Positions 33,031 through 43,610 of a stretch of DNA of 64,000 nucleotides are shown one piece after another; position 1 is the stretch's first letter; each line of letters begins with the position of its first letter. The DNA comes from Mermis nigrescens. Its lineage: Eukaryota > Nematoda > Enoplea > Mermithida > Mermithidae. The notes under the pieces are model-generated. The model was not told the DNA's origin. It was given only the letters and a program-made list of their open reading frames with translations, and ran no database searches. The position numbers were made by a program, and so were the translations under genes. The stretch covers positions 4,481,893 to 4,545,892 of the forward strand of contig JAVLUZ010000223.1 in the NCBI GenBank assembly GCA_036768485.1, in the 5' to 3' direction.

Positions 33031-34709
33031 TATAGCTTGAATGAGGTCATGTATATTTTAAAATCAATAGAGTAAAAATAAATTCTGAAAAATTGGTAGA
33101 TTGGTATTGTATGGGCTTAAGCCCTAATAAAAGCTCAATTTTGACCCTTTTAGATTACCCCTACTATATATCTAGGATCAAGACGTACCAAATTATGCTA
33201 GAATCTACTGTGAAAATTAGGATAAATTAGCATCTTTGCATAAATAGCTCTACATTTAGCTAAAAAATAAGAGAGGATAGTAAATATTATTTTTGTTTGG
33301 TGTAACAAATGATAAAATTGTCATAAAGATGATGCACCTTAGTCAGTTATTTGCTTAAAAAACACATGGGAAAGCATGCATCTACTCAATGTGGATAAAC
33401 TACGAAAATTACTTATTTTCTGTATGTTTATTTATGGTTTGAGGCACAAACCCTTGGATGGATTGAGAAGTTTTCAGAACTTAGCATAATATTTCAAGAC
33501 AAAGATACAGTATTTGACTATTTTCCTCTAATATGTAATAGCACACAAAGTATGAGTGCCACAACAGAAATAAAATTATCTGCACTATCTGCTTGAATTT
33601 CTGTTTTCATCAGACATCGGGTAAATTTAATTCATGCATGAGCTGATTTACCTGATATTCGGCAGTGTCTGCAGCAGGATTCACCCCAATGGGGTGCTCC
33701 TCAGAGCACAAATTGTGCCTTATTTCAGAATAAAGAGCCATTTTGACTTGTTGGATTGCTTTTTCCAAGTTTTTACTTAAGTACTAAAACAGCCGACAAT
33801 TCCAGTTTACCCGCAAGCTGATGCATTGTACTTATAACACTAGTACAGAAGAGTTTTTCGGCCATTGCTCCAGTCTCAAGAAGCTTACAGTGTTAAAATG
33901 CTAAAAAGACCTATCAAAAAAGCTATCTTTCTTAAATTTAAGCAATAGCTGGATATAATTATATTATTATTATATTATTATTTCATTGGCTCATACCTCA
34001 GAAGCTGTTGGCAAATCCAGCAGAAGCTGCATATATCAAAGTTATCAAACATGTACCCTCTCTATTAAAATCATAGCCCCCTAGCTTTTTGATAGAAATC
34101 TTCTGTAGGAGGGTGAAAATATGTAGAAAGAGTTGGAAAGTACTGAAGTCTTGGAGTTCCTCTATCAAAGAGGCGGAAGTTTTCTGTGAATTAACTTGCC
34201 CAAATTTCTAAATTTCATGCAATTTTCTATAATTTTTAGTTCAAATTTGGGGTATATTTGTCAAAAATTACTTCAAAACACAAAGAAACATGATAATTTT
34301 GCATAGTCTATTCATATACTCTACAATCTCTGATAAAATATGGCTAGATTTTGCATGACTCATTTGATTCATTTACTTTGTGGAAAGAACTATGTTTGTT
34401 TCACACGGTATTTGAAAAATTATATGACAGGCTGAAGCAAACCATACATAAATATCAATGAAATTCCATGGCTATGAGACAAACACTAAGCCATTTGTGT
34501 ACGTGCAGAAAATACATGCAATTTTCCCAAATTTAAATCTAATCACGCATTTTATACTGTGAGGAACATGACTTTATTCAAGTAGATCATTTCGGGATAT
34601 TGACGATTGTCGAGTTTTTGTCATTTTTCTGCATTCTCTGTATGCTAGTGTATGTATAGCCTACAAAATTTGTCAGCAATCCTGGAGCAATGCCATATTA
34701 AATGAAGAT

Positions 34710-35687
34710 TATCCAAACTTTGCAAGAAATTTTCCAAATTTTACAAAAAATTTCCCGAACTTAACAAAAAATATTCCAAACTTAGCAAAATTCCTATGCT
34801 TAAACAAGCAAAATTTATTCCAAACTTTACAAAAAATATTTCAAACTTTACAAAAATATTCTACCCTTTACAAAAAATATTCCAAACTTTACAAAAAATT
34901 TTTGAAACTTTAGAAATTTTTAGATCCATACTGATGACACAGATGAAGTTATGTATTCATCAATCGCTTATGTGTGAAGGTTTGCAAAGTAATCCCTAGC
35001 CTCAGGGCTTAAGAATTCCCACCCCCTAGTTAAACAGCAGGCATAGATCGCCCTTTTCTCGGCGTGTTAATGCATTATATACTAAAAGTGATGATTTAAA
35101 GGTGAAACCTCATATGTTTGCAGGTTTGGCAACTTTAGGAGTCCGCATTAATCTTTGCAAATTTTATCAACTGACGATAAGGAAATGAATGTATGAAGTA
35201 GAACAGATTCATGGATTAGTCCACAAGCGAAAAATCAATCCTTACAGGTGCAAAGAGGAGCATGCGTTGCACCGGGCATATAAAATAGAGTCAACGATGC
35301 TTGAGAAATGCAGATTAGATATATAAAATTTGACACTTTACAAAACAATTCCCAAATTTGACAAAAAATATTCCAAACTTTATAAAACATATTCCAAACT
35401 TTACAAAAAACATTCCAAACTTTACAAAAAATATTCCAAACTTTACAAAAGTACTATGCTTAAGCATGTAAACTTTATTCCAAATTTTACAAAAAATATT
35501 CCAAACTTTACAAAAAATATTCCAAATTTTACAAAAAATATTCCAAACTTTACAAAGAATATTCCAAACTTTACAAAAAATATTCCAAACTTCACAAAAA
35601 ATATTCCAAATTCTACAAAAAATATTCCAAACTTTACAAAAAATATTCCAAACTTTACAAAAAATATTCCAAACTTAGCTAATTTTT
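34710..35687 (-). repeat. 21-bp arrays in the right arm
   Basis: Inverted counterparts of the left-arm arrays (34,710-34,910 and 35,336-35,687), separated by the single 410-bp segment. Fewer repeat units than in the left arm. Confidence 0.85.
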
Positions 35688-35989
35688 AGATCAATACTGA
35701 TGACATGGATGAAGTTACGTGTTCGTTAATAAATTTTGTGTGGAGGTTCATAAAGTAAACGCTAGCTCAGGTTTTAAAAATCCCCACAAGTTGAACAGCA
35801 GGCAAAGATCGCCCTTTTTCGGGCGTTTTCTGATAAACTTTGAGAAGCTCAAAATAGCATGATAATTAAATTTGAAGCAATGTTTGCCTATACTAGTTGC
35901 TCGTTTTTTGGCAAAAATAATCCCTAATGGCATCATAAGACAGGTACTGCTAAAAAATCAAGCATTGTAAAGACAATGCAAATAAAACA

Positions 35990-36990
35990 TCAGCATATAG
36001 TAGGTCGTGTGCTAAAATTTTGTACATAGGAGAGCTAAGCTTAATATATGATATCCTGAAAATTTAAACAAAATCCGGCTAGCGGTTCTGGTAATATAGT
36101 GCTATGCGAGAAAGTGTAAAGAAAATTAGTATACTGTATGCTGCCTTTTAAAATTGTGTACATAGCACAGCTAAGGTTTATACGTCATATTCTAAAATTT
36201 TGAACAATATCCGGCTGGTGTTTCTTGGAATATAGTGCTATATGAGAAAGTGTAAAGTAAACTGGTATACTGTAGACTGCGCACTAAAATGCTGTACATA
36301 GCACAGCTTAGGTTTATACGTCATATTCTGAAAATTTGAACAAGATCCGGCTGGTGATTCTTGGAATATAGTGCTGTATGATAAAGTGTAAAGTACACTG
36401 GTATACTGTAGACTGCGCGCTAAAATTCCGTACATAGCACAACTAAGGTTTGTACATCATATCCTGAAAATTTGAACAAAATCCGGCTGGTGATTCTTGG
36501 AATAGAGTGCTATACGAGAAAGTGTAAAGTAAACTGGTATACTGTAGACTGCGCGCTAAACTTTTGTACATAGCGCAGCAACAATTTATATATCTTACCC
36601 TGAAAGTTTGAGCTAAATCCGCCCTATAGTTCTTGAGATACAGTGCTATATGAGAAAGTGTAAAGTAAATTGGTATACTGTAGACTGCGCGCTAAACTTC
36701 TGTGCGCAGCATGCCTCGCCTATATACATCATATGCTGAAAATTTGACCAAAATCCGGTCATTGGTTCTTGAGTTATGCAAAAGTGTAAACTAATGCTGA
36801 TATACTGTAGGTTGCGCGCTAAAATTTTGTATATATCATACCTATCAAATACTTAACATCCTCAGAAAATTTCAGCCTGATCCCAGTGCTGGTTCTTGAG
36901 TTATAGTTATTTCAAGTTTTCCCCCATGGAAATTTCCCTCATGGAAATTTGCCCCATGGAAATTTGCCCCATGGAAATTTCCCCTTCCCT
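35990..36990 (-). repeat. ~125-bp and 17-bp arrays in the right arm
   Basis: Mirror images of 27,460-28,330, in the same order from the centre outward. Confidence 0.8.
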
Positions 36991-37169
36991 GGCCCTGGAC
37001 CCCTGGCCCTGGGCTGGTGCGCGCCCCCTCCCCGGGCAGGTCCGGGCAGGCCCAATTCTTGCGCCCTGAGAAAAGCCAGGGCGCAGATTCTGAGCCCCTC
37101 CGCCTATGCTATAACACAGGCTATGTTATAACGTTGCGCCCTAGGGAAACACGCCTAACTACTTGTGTG

Positions 37170-39460
37170 GTAGAGGTGGTACTGAAAGTTGATTTCGGAG
37201 GTTTGTAAAGCGCAGTTCTTCAAGCTTTTTTACATGCTAAATTACAAGCATTCGAAAACGAGAAGAAGATAAATTTACATACATATATAGCCTATTTAGG
37301 ACACCCATCAGTCGCTGTGTCTGGCGAGATAACCTCATATCTTCACACTTTGTGGACATAAAATATATGTATGTATTTTATTTATAATCCACCTATTTAG
37401 AAAAGTTAGGTAACACTTTGTTCCCGGCACAAATACTCCCTTTTCGTCGATTCAAAGAAAAATCGTTAAGAATCCTTATGAAAATTCTTCAAAGTTCTGT
37501 GACGCAATACGGGTGGGCGTTGTGATGTATGCTTCGTTTGCTGAGGCAGACACGTGACAGGCTGAGTAAGAAAGAACTAGAAAAAGTCCGTAAAATTCAC
37601 TTTTTAAACTTTTTTGTCCAGTTAAGTAAAATACAAGTCTGAGCAATTTATTTTTGCCGAATGTTGCGTATGCGGATTTCCGGAAGTTAGAACCAAGCTT
37701 AACTGATTGCGCGCGGCGTCTGCTCCAAATTATCGCATTTCCCACGAGTTTGAGGAGGATTCTTTAAAATGTAGGAATAATAAATGATTTCGACTGTGCA
37801 TGAAAAATGATTTTTGTGGCGAAACGCGCAGCGCCTTCTTATATATCTACATAAATTTATTACGGCAAGAGCTTATCAATTTTATCGCGTTACAATCGGA
37901 AGCAAATTCCAACAGTTTCAGTCACTTGATATATGTTACGCATATTTAATTTGGGAGATGCGTATCTACACATACATACTCGTACCTACACAACGAAAAT
38001 CAATGAAAATGTTCAACTTTCTCTGTTGTATTAGAAAAAGAAAAAAACAAATCCATTTTATTTTCCAAGTCTCTCATGTTGGTATGACCAGAGACGAAGT
38101 TAGGCACTTCAGCCCATTTCTGTTATATTTATGCATTGCGCATATCTGTGTTACGAAGAATCCGCTTAAGTATACGAATGTATAAAATGCGATGAAATCA
38201 GAAAAAATCAAGAGGAAGATTTTTATCAAAAAAATTATTGCCCTATCCGCAGGTCATATGTCGGAATATATAAGCCACATTGTTTAGAAATATGTTTAGA
38301 ACGTAGCGTTTAGCACATTTACGTCAAGTTCCATTTCATCGTAGCGGAAGTTATATGCTCTAACGTCTGAAACTTAATGGAAATGAAATTTAATTGTCGG
38401 CATTGCAGCTGGACGGGATCGCCCGTAGATTGTGTTATATGGTACAAGATTAGGATTACAGCGCGAGTCGCGTATTTTGAATCACAAGGAAGCTGTGTTG
38501 TCAATGGTCCTACACAGCTTTTCAATTTTTGGCATAATTGTCAATTCAAATACTATGTTGCTATGCGAAGAATTCAAAGAATTTTTGGTGTCTTACCAAA
38601 TAAAATCGCGAGTAAATAATATGTGGTCTAGCACTTGCGATAGGTACCTAATCGTTTAGATGAGGTAACAGTTGGCGGCAATTACCTCAACGAACTAAGT
38701 CTATTCATCGTTATTTATGCAGTTGTTCAATGCTGTTATATGTATACGTCGATTGTACCTAAAAATCGCTCGACATAAATTTTTACTGTTGTTAATGTGT
38801 AGAATTAGGGAAACATATGATTGTTTTTTCTGCCTTTTTCAGCAGAATCTTATTTTCGGCTAAGCTTTCCGATCTACGTCGATATACATGAGTAAGGTAT
38901 ATGCATCGATGATCCTTATTTTTATCCTTTTTTACTCTCTCGTGACGCATAAGCATTATTTTCGTAGTCAGCGAAGAAAACATGTTTTCAGTAACACTTC
39001 AGACGAATGGCATTATGTCACAAATTAATTTGCTTTCACGAGCAACTTGGTTCATATTCGTACCAACTTCTCGTTTCACTTGCTTCTAGGGTTCCTTTTG
39101 CTGACCCATCAATATTAATGTTTTTTCAATAAAGAGAATTTCAATCTTTCATGACTTTTCTGATTTGAAAATAACAGATTTTTTGGGGAATTTCAAAGTT
39201 AATCTTTATCAGTGAAAATCTGCTGATTCTATAGTGAGTACGTTAGAAATTACGTCAAACTAATTAATTCGAAAATCAGCGTAAATCGATCAAGTTAGCC
39301 AATTAAACCTGGTCGCAATTCTGGATATAATCTTGAACGATAAGAATGGCAAATATTTTTTCGTTTTCAGGCCATTAAGTTAAAATCATATAGAACGTGA
39401 GAAAAATTTTAACAAAGAGAAATACAGAATGTCGGATCGATTATTCAGGAGGCTTGATGG
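37170..39460. other. No supportable gene
   Basis: Unique-looking AT-rich sequence. Open frames at 37,476-37,745 (minus) and 38,377-38,619 (plus) have near splice-like edges but no recognised domain, and neighbouring frames compete. Nothing here can be assigned with confidence. Confidence 0.4.
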
Positions 39461-39470
39461 GTTCTGTCTG

Positions 39471-41015
39471 GTGAGCCGACATTATAGCGCAGCGACATTA
39501 GAGCGCAGTGACATTAGAGCGCAGCAACATTAGAGCGAGCGACATTAAAGCGCGCTACATTAGAGCGCGCGACATTAGAGCGCGCGACATTAGAGCGCGC
39601 GACATTAGAGCGCAGCCATAATAGATGTCTTTCACGTAACTTTACAAAACTTTTATGATAATAAATGGAAGAATTCGTCGGTTAAAGCTTCACGGACAAA
39701 ACGAGCATGCCTTTGAGAAAAGTCCCACTGTATATTACACTCGAGACAATTTGCAACGATTCATTTACTTTCCGATTCAGAATTGGATACGCTTTCTATT
39801 ATAACGGGACAAAGTTAAATACCTACGCATGAATATCTCGGTATCAGGTAGTGATAAATGCATGCGGTTTCCTTTGTTTTGTAAAGCAATGAACAGACTT
39901 TTGTATTATTTCTTTACTTTCTGCTTGAGTTGTACACTGGGTGAATCAGTGGACGTACGAAAGTAGAAATTTTGATTTTTTTATTTACCTTTGGAAAAAG
40001 GACAGTTACTTTTGAAGCAGTAGGTTTTGTATAACGCCATTATACCCTAATCACTTATTTTCTTGACACAGATTACGGTATTCCTTTTCACAATTTTTAA
40101 AATTGTGCGCATTTACTGTAACTTGTGCAAATCAAGCGTGAAATTTATTGCTGCAGTAAACAATCATAAAACTGCAGTTAATAAGCAAAAGATCAAAATT
40201 TGTGTAAACTTATTCTGCATTTCTGTGTCAAGAAAACAAGTGAAAAGGGTTTCCATTAGAAAGTGCATGAAAAGCTACAAATAATGTCCTAAAATGACAC
40301 CCTTACTACCGTAGTTTTAGAGCTGTAGGTGTTAGACTACAGATCAGTCTATTCCATTGCACAAGAGATCATTAAATAACGTCAAAATTTTTTCAAATTA
40401 GTAACACCTACAACTTTAAAACTAGTATAGCAAGGGGTCGTTTGTAGACACTGTTTTGCAGAGCATTTATGTCACTTACGAGCACACCTGGGCGTGGAGG
40501 GTTTGGGGGGTATGCACCCCCCAGAAATCAAAATAACCCCCCCCCCCAAATCAAAATACCCCCCCAGAATTCAATTTTTGAAATTTTTTTTCGTTCTTTT
40601 CGCAATTTTTTGATGCCAATGGATAGTGCTTGATGAGAAACGTCGAAAAATTGTGTTTTTATCGCCATACCACCATTTTTAAGGCCATTTTTTCGACCTT
40701 CAAAAAATCTTGCACCCCCCCCAGAATTTTCTTGCTGCCCACGTATGCTAACGAGCCACTTCTTAACCAAACAAGAAATTTAACTGATTTACGTAGTGTA
40801 TGTTAGGTGTATTTTTGTACACCAATTTTTAGAAACAAAAAGTAACAAATTTTTTTTGGGGAAGGAAAAGTCTATGTCTGCCTCCATGACGTACCATTGT
40901 AACTGCACTTTAATGTCGGCGCTCTAATGTCGCGCGCTCTTATGTCGCTGCGCTCTAATGTCGTTGCGCTCTAATGTCGGCGCTCTAATGCCATGCGCTC
41001 TAATGTCTGTGTGCC
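39471..41015. mobile_element. 1,545-bp element with inverted sub-terminal repeats and 10-bp target duplication
   Basis: Flanked by GTTCTGTCTG on both sides (39,461-39,470; 41,016-41,025). At the left end about nine units of 'GCGCGCGACATTAGA' (16-18 base period, 39,478-39,617) and at the right end about six units in inverted orientation (CGCTCTAATGTCG, about 40,915-41,008). A 9-10 bp duplication with sub-terminal repeats fits a Mutator-like (MULE) non-autonomous element. No transposase seen. The 73-codon frame at 40,063 is unrecognised. Confidence 0.82.
40483..40747 (+). mobile_element. Family A MITE nested in the MULE-like element
   Basis: CACACCTGGGCGTGG..GCTGCCCACGTATG, flanked by CTTACGAG and CTAACGAG (one mismatch). 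Confidence 0.88.
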
Positions 41016-41319
41016 GTTCTGTCTGACCTTTACTGAGAATGACTTGACTCCACGCAAAATACTGTTGACCCTGCAGAATTTCGCTTCTACAAAAAGTTTA
41101 ACAAATATGCTATTTTACGCATCATTGTGATTTTTCTGCTCAAATGTATGGATCTGTGGTGAGTCTTGTTTGAAAAAATATATCGCTCAGTAGATTTACT
41201 TCAAATTTTTTTTCAAATTTTAATGTTTCAGATTGGAGAAGAATAAGCAGATAAATTGACGTGTATCCACCGCTTTCCTACCCAAAATCGGCCTGATAGG
41301 TAAAATTTTGGGAGCTTAC

Positions 41320-41478
41320 CCCTTGCTGTAATGTTTGGTTAGACTTTGACAAATTACCAAAACTGTCGAATCCAAAGTAATAACAAAATCGGTAGAATTC
41401 CTCATAGAACACAATTATGGTCGGATGCATGTCATTTGTGCCTGGAACACGGCCACCACTATGACAAGGCCAAAAAGC
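41320..41478 (-). CDS. Orphan internal exon of an unrecognised gene
   Basis: A pyrimidine-rich acceptor (TCATCTTTTCCTCAG) and a donor GTAAGC bound exactly 53 codons, phase 0 on both sides. The peptide has FWPCHSGGRVPGTNDMHPT, then a tyrosine/phenylalanine-rich stretch (FYEEFYRFCYYFGFDSFG) and two N-glycosylation sequons (NLS, NQT), suggesting a secreted or extracellular part. The family is not recognised and no neighbouring exons were found on this strand. Confidence 0.4.
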
Positions 41479-41589
41479 CTGAGGAAAAGATGATGCAGTA
41501 ATAGTCCAACTGCGAATTAACTTAATCTTGATTAACTCGTTCAGAACAAGCTTCATTTGCACGCGACATAAATGAAAAAGTTCCTAAAA

Positions 41590-41830
41590 TTTCGAAGTAT
41601 AGACTTCGGTTGCACGGAATTTAGGATGGGGAGTCCCCGGCCATTCTCAGGGGGAGGAGCTAAATGACTCCAATTTTTGGCCAAAAATAACAGAAAGCAC
41701 CTGAAAATAGCTACGCCAAAAATGGGCGGGGGGTCAAAAATTTTCTATCTTTGTGATGATGCGGGACGACCAACTTAGGGTGGGTTGGAGCTACACCCAA
41801 AAACTAGTGTCATGAAGTGTGCACATGGCC
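41590..41830 (+). repeat. Family E dispersed element
   Basis: CACGGAATTTAGGATGGGGAGTCCCCGGCCATTCTCAGGG-type start, TTTTTGGCCAAAAATAACAG, GACGACCAACTTAGGGTGGG. It lies just before the plus-strand membrane-protein gene. Confidence 0.55.
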
Positions 41831-41904
41831 CCTATGTGGTTACGTTTCGGATTTACTGATAATTTATATCCTTAACTTTTCAGGATATTCCGCATTCTGC
41901 ACAC

Positions 41905-43512
41905 ATGGTACAATTTAACCGTTCCGGCAGGAGTTCAAGGGCTGCGTTTCGGCTGCCGCCGCCGAAACGCGATTTTCAGGACCCCGACCCACCACGAACA
42001 ATAGAAGAGTTGTACCAAAGATACAATCCTGCCATAGGTCTTGGCATAGCGCTAACTCTAGGCTCTTTCCTCTTCTACCTGTTAGCCAAGGTGGCCTTGA
42101 GATTTTTGTGGAGACAGGCGAAGAAAAAATTACAAACGACCAAACGATTTAGCAAGTATTTTCCGATCAAAGAATTGCCTCCACTACACGTGGCGAAAAA
42201 ATTCGCTCAGGAGAACGGTTTCGAAATACCCGAATCGATATTGGTCAAATTGAGGAGAGCTTCGACGTCGTCGTCGACGAATAACATATTTCAGTCGCTT
42301 AATACAGTAAAAACCAGATGCGGATTTCGAGGGGACGGCCGATATATGTTTTTGGGGGACGGTTTGACCCCCCAGAATGGCAACTGACCCCACAAAAATA
42401 ATTACGACCCCCGGAATTGTCAAGTTTTTCGTAAAAATTGTAGAAATGTGCCTGGTGTTTTTAGCTCAATTTTGGCTCAAAAGTCTCAAATTTTCGATAC
42501 ACATTTTCTGACTATATTTTGTTCAATGTACTCAATTTTTTTAAATTTTTCAATGTTTTTATGTTCTAGAAAGAACGAGCATTGTCCGAAACTTAAAAAA
42601 ACAGGGCTTTTGACAGGTACATATATACCCGTCGTTTTTCCCATGCTGTGCATGCATGGCACCTCCTCCCGTCTCAAAACAATAGTCGGGCGCGATAGAG
42701 AATGTGTATCTTTGATGATTGTTGCAATTTTCACAATTTTTGAAAATTTTTAGTGCTTCGCGCCGTTTAGTACTTATTAATGACTTTTACTGACTTTCTT
42801 CACGCTCTAAAAAATTTATTTGTACGTCAGAGAGTAGTTTATTTACAGAACAAGGTTTTTAGTTCTTACAATGATTTCTCTAGAATTTTTGGCGCTGTGC
42901 GCCGATTTTCGCACTAATTTCGCGCGTTTTTTGTCGAAAACTTTCGTAAATTTTTTATTTGTTTTGGATCACAAAAATTCCATCTATCAAAAGACGGCAA
43001 AAAAGTGATACTTTAAGCATAATGAACGAATTTTTGGGACAATTTCTGACACTGCTTGGAAAATTTGGGATTCCCCCCGTCAGAATATCCTAGATCCGCC
43101 ACTGGTAAAAACCTATAACGATCCGCAGCCGTCGTCGAACAATCCGCCCAAATTTTATCCAACTTTGATTAACTATAATTGGCGAGAGATAGAACCTAAA
43201 ATTTGCTCTTCTAATGCAATTTCGGCGGACGGCGAGCTAATTCAACAGTCGGATGAAGAGACTTCGGACGATGATAATCAAGCAACACAGATTACTGTAA
43301 ATATTATTTGCGCAACTCCTTTGATGACGCCGAATGTCAGCTGCGCCAAATTAGACAAATTGGGCACGGATCAAGTCGGTGGGTCGTTTCTGCTGGACGT
43401 CAGACGGCCCATGACCAATTACGATAGTAGCCGACTTATGGTACAACGGGCTCATTCTTTTTACGGTTTTCCCGAGCATTATAAGCGAGCTGGCTATGGA
43501 GGACAAGCTTAA
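41905..43512 (+). CDS. Single-pass membrane protein interrupted by a hAT-type element
   Basis: A strong acceptor (TATATCCTTAACTTTTCAG, ending 41,883) precedes the ATG at 41,905. The N-terminal part has about 45 hydrophilic residues (RSGRSSRAAF, PPPKRDFQDPDPPR), a membrane segment (GLGIALTLGSFLFYLLAKVA, about residues 46-66), a basic stretch (RQAKKKLQTTKRFSK) and a polar tail (RRASTSSSTNN). Coding stops making sense at 42,314, where an element is inserted (42,315-43,104). After it the frame resumes (TYNDPQPSSNNPPKF, acidic DEETSDDDNQ, stop at 43,510-43,512). Removing the element and one duplication copy restores one frame. Alternatively a donor at 42,307 (ACA|GTAAAA) and an acceptor at 43,083 (TTCCCCCCGTCAG) would splice 777 bases out in frame, giving 276 codons including stop. 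The protein family is not recognised. Confidence 0.65.
42315..43104 (+). mobile_element. Family B hAT-type element inside a coding exon
   Basis: Starts CAGATGCGGATTT, ends CCTAGATCCGCCACTG, flanked by GTAAAAAC on both sides (42,307-42,314; 43,105-43,112). The interior has GTGCTTCGCGCCG (42,755) and GGCGCTGTGCGCC (42,891) palindromes and family blocks (TATTAATGACTTTTACTGAC). No transposase. Confidence 0.92.
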
Positions 43513-43610
43513 CGTATTTCATTACTGAGTTACTTTTCTACCAAATTTTCGTCAGGCAGATATACATTAAATGATTTTACGTTCGTCGCATCGCATACAT
43601 AGGTGGGCAG

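Larger units (their letters stand above)
27012..37163. mobile_element. 10.15-kb giant foldback element with AG...CT ends and 6-bp target duplication
   Basis: The sequence from AGTAGTTAGGCGTGTTTCCC at 27,012 outward-in is repeated in inverted order ending at 37,163. Both ends are flanked by TGTGTG (27,006-27,011; 37,164-37,169). The arms meet at an AT-rich loop (about 32,914-33,030). The left arm is longer because it holds an extra [about 410-bp segment + tandem array] block and one MITE. Outward from the loop the arms contain non-coding unique sequence, a 21-bp array, the 410-bp segment, a second 21-bp array, unique sequence, a ~125-bp array, a 17-bp array and a GC-rich end. Arms appear about 98-99% alike by eye. 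AG...CT ends with a 6-bp duplication are the hallmark of Polinton/Maverick elements, but none of their genes is present, so this would be a non-autonomous or foldback form. No other class is excluded. Confidence 0.85.

Noticed and set aside
38377..38619. 80-codon plus-strand frame with cysteines and tryptophans
   Set aside because: Overlapping frames on both strands are equally open, splice sites are ambiguous and no family is recognised.
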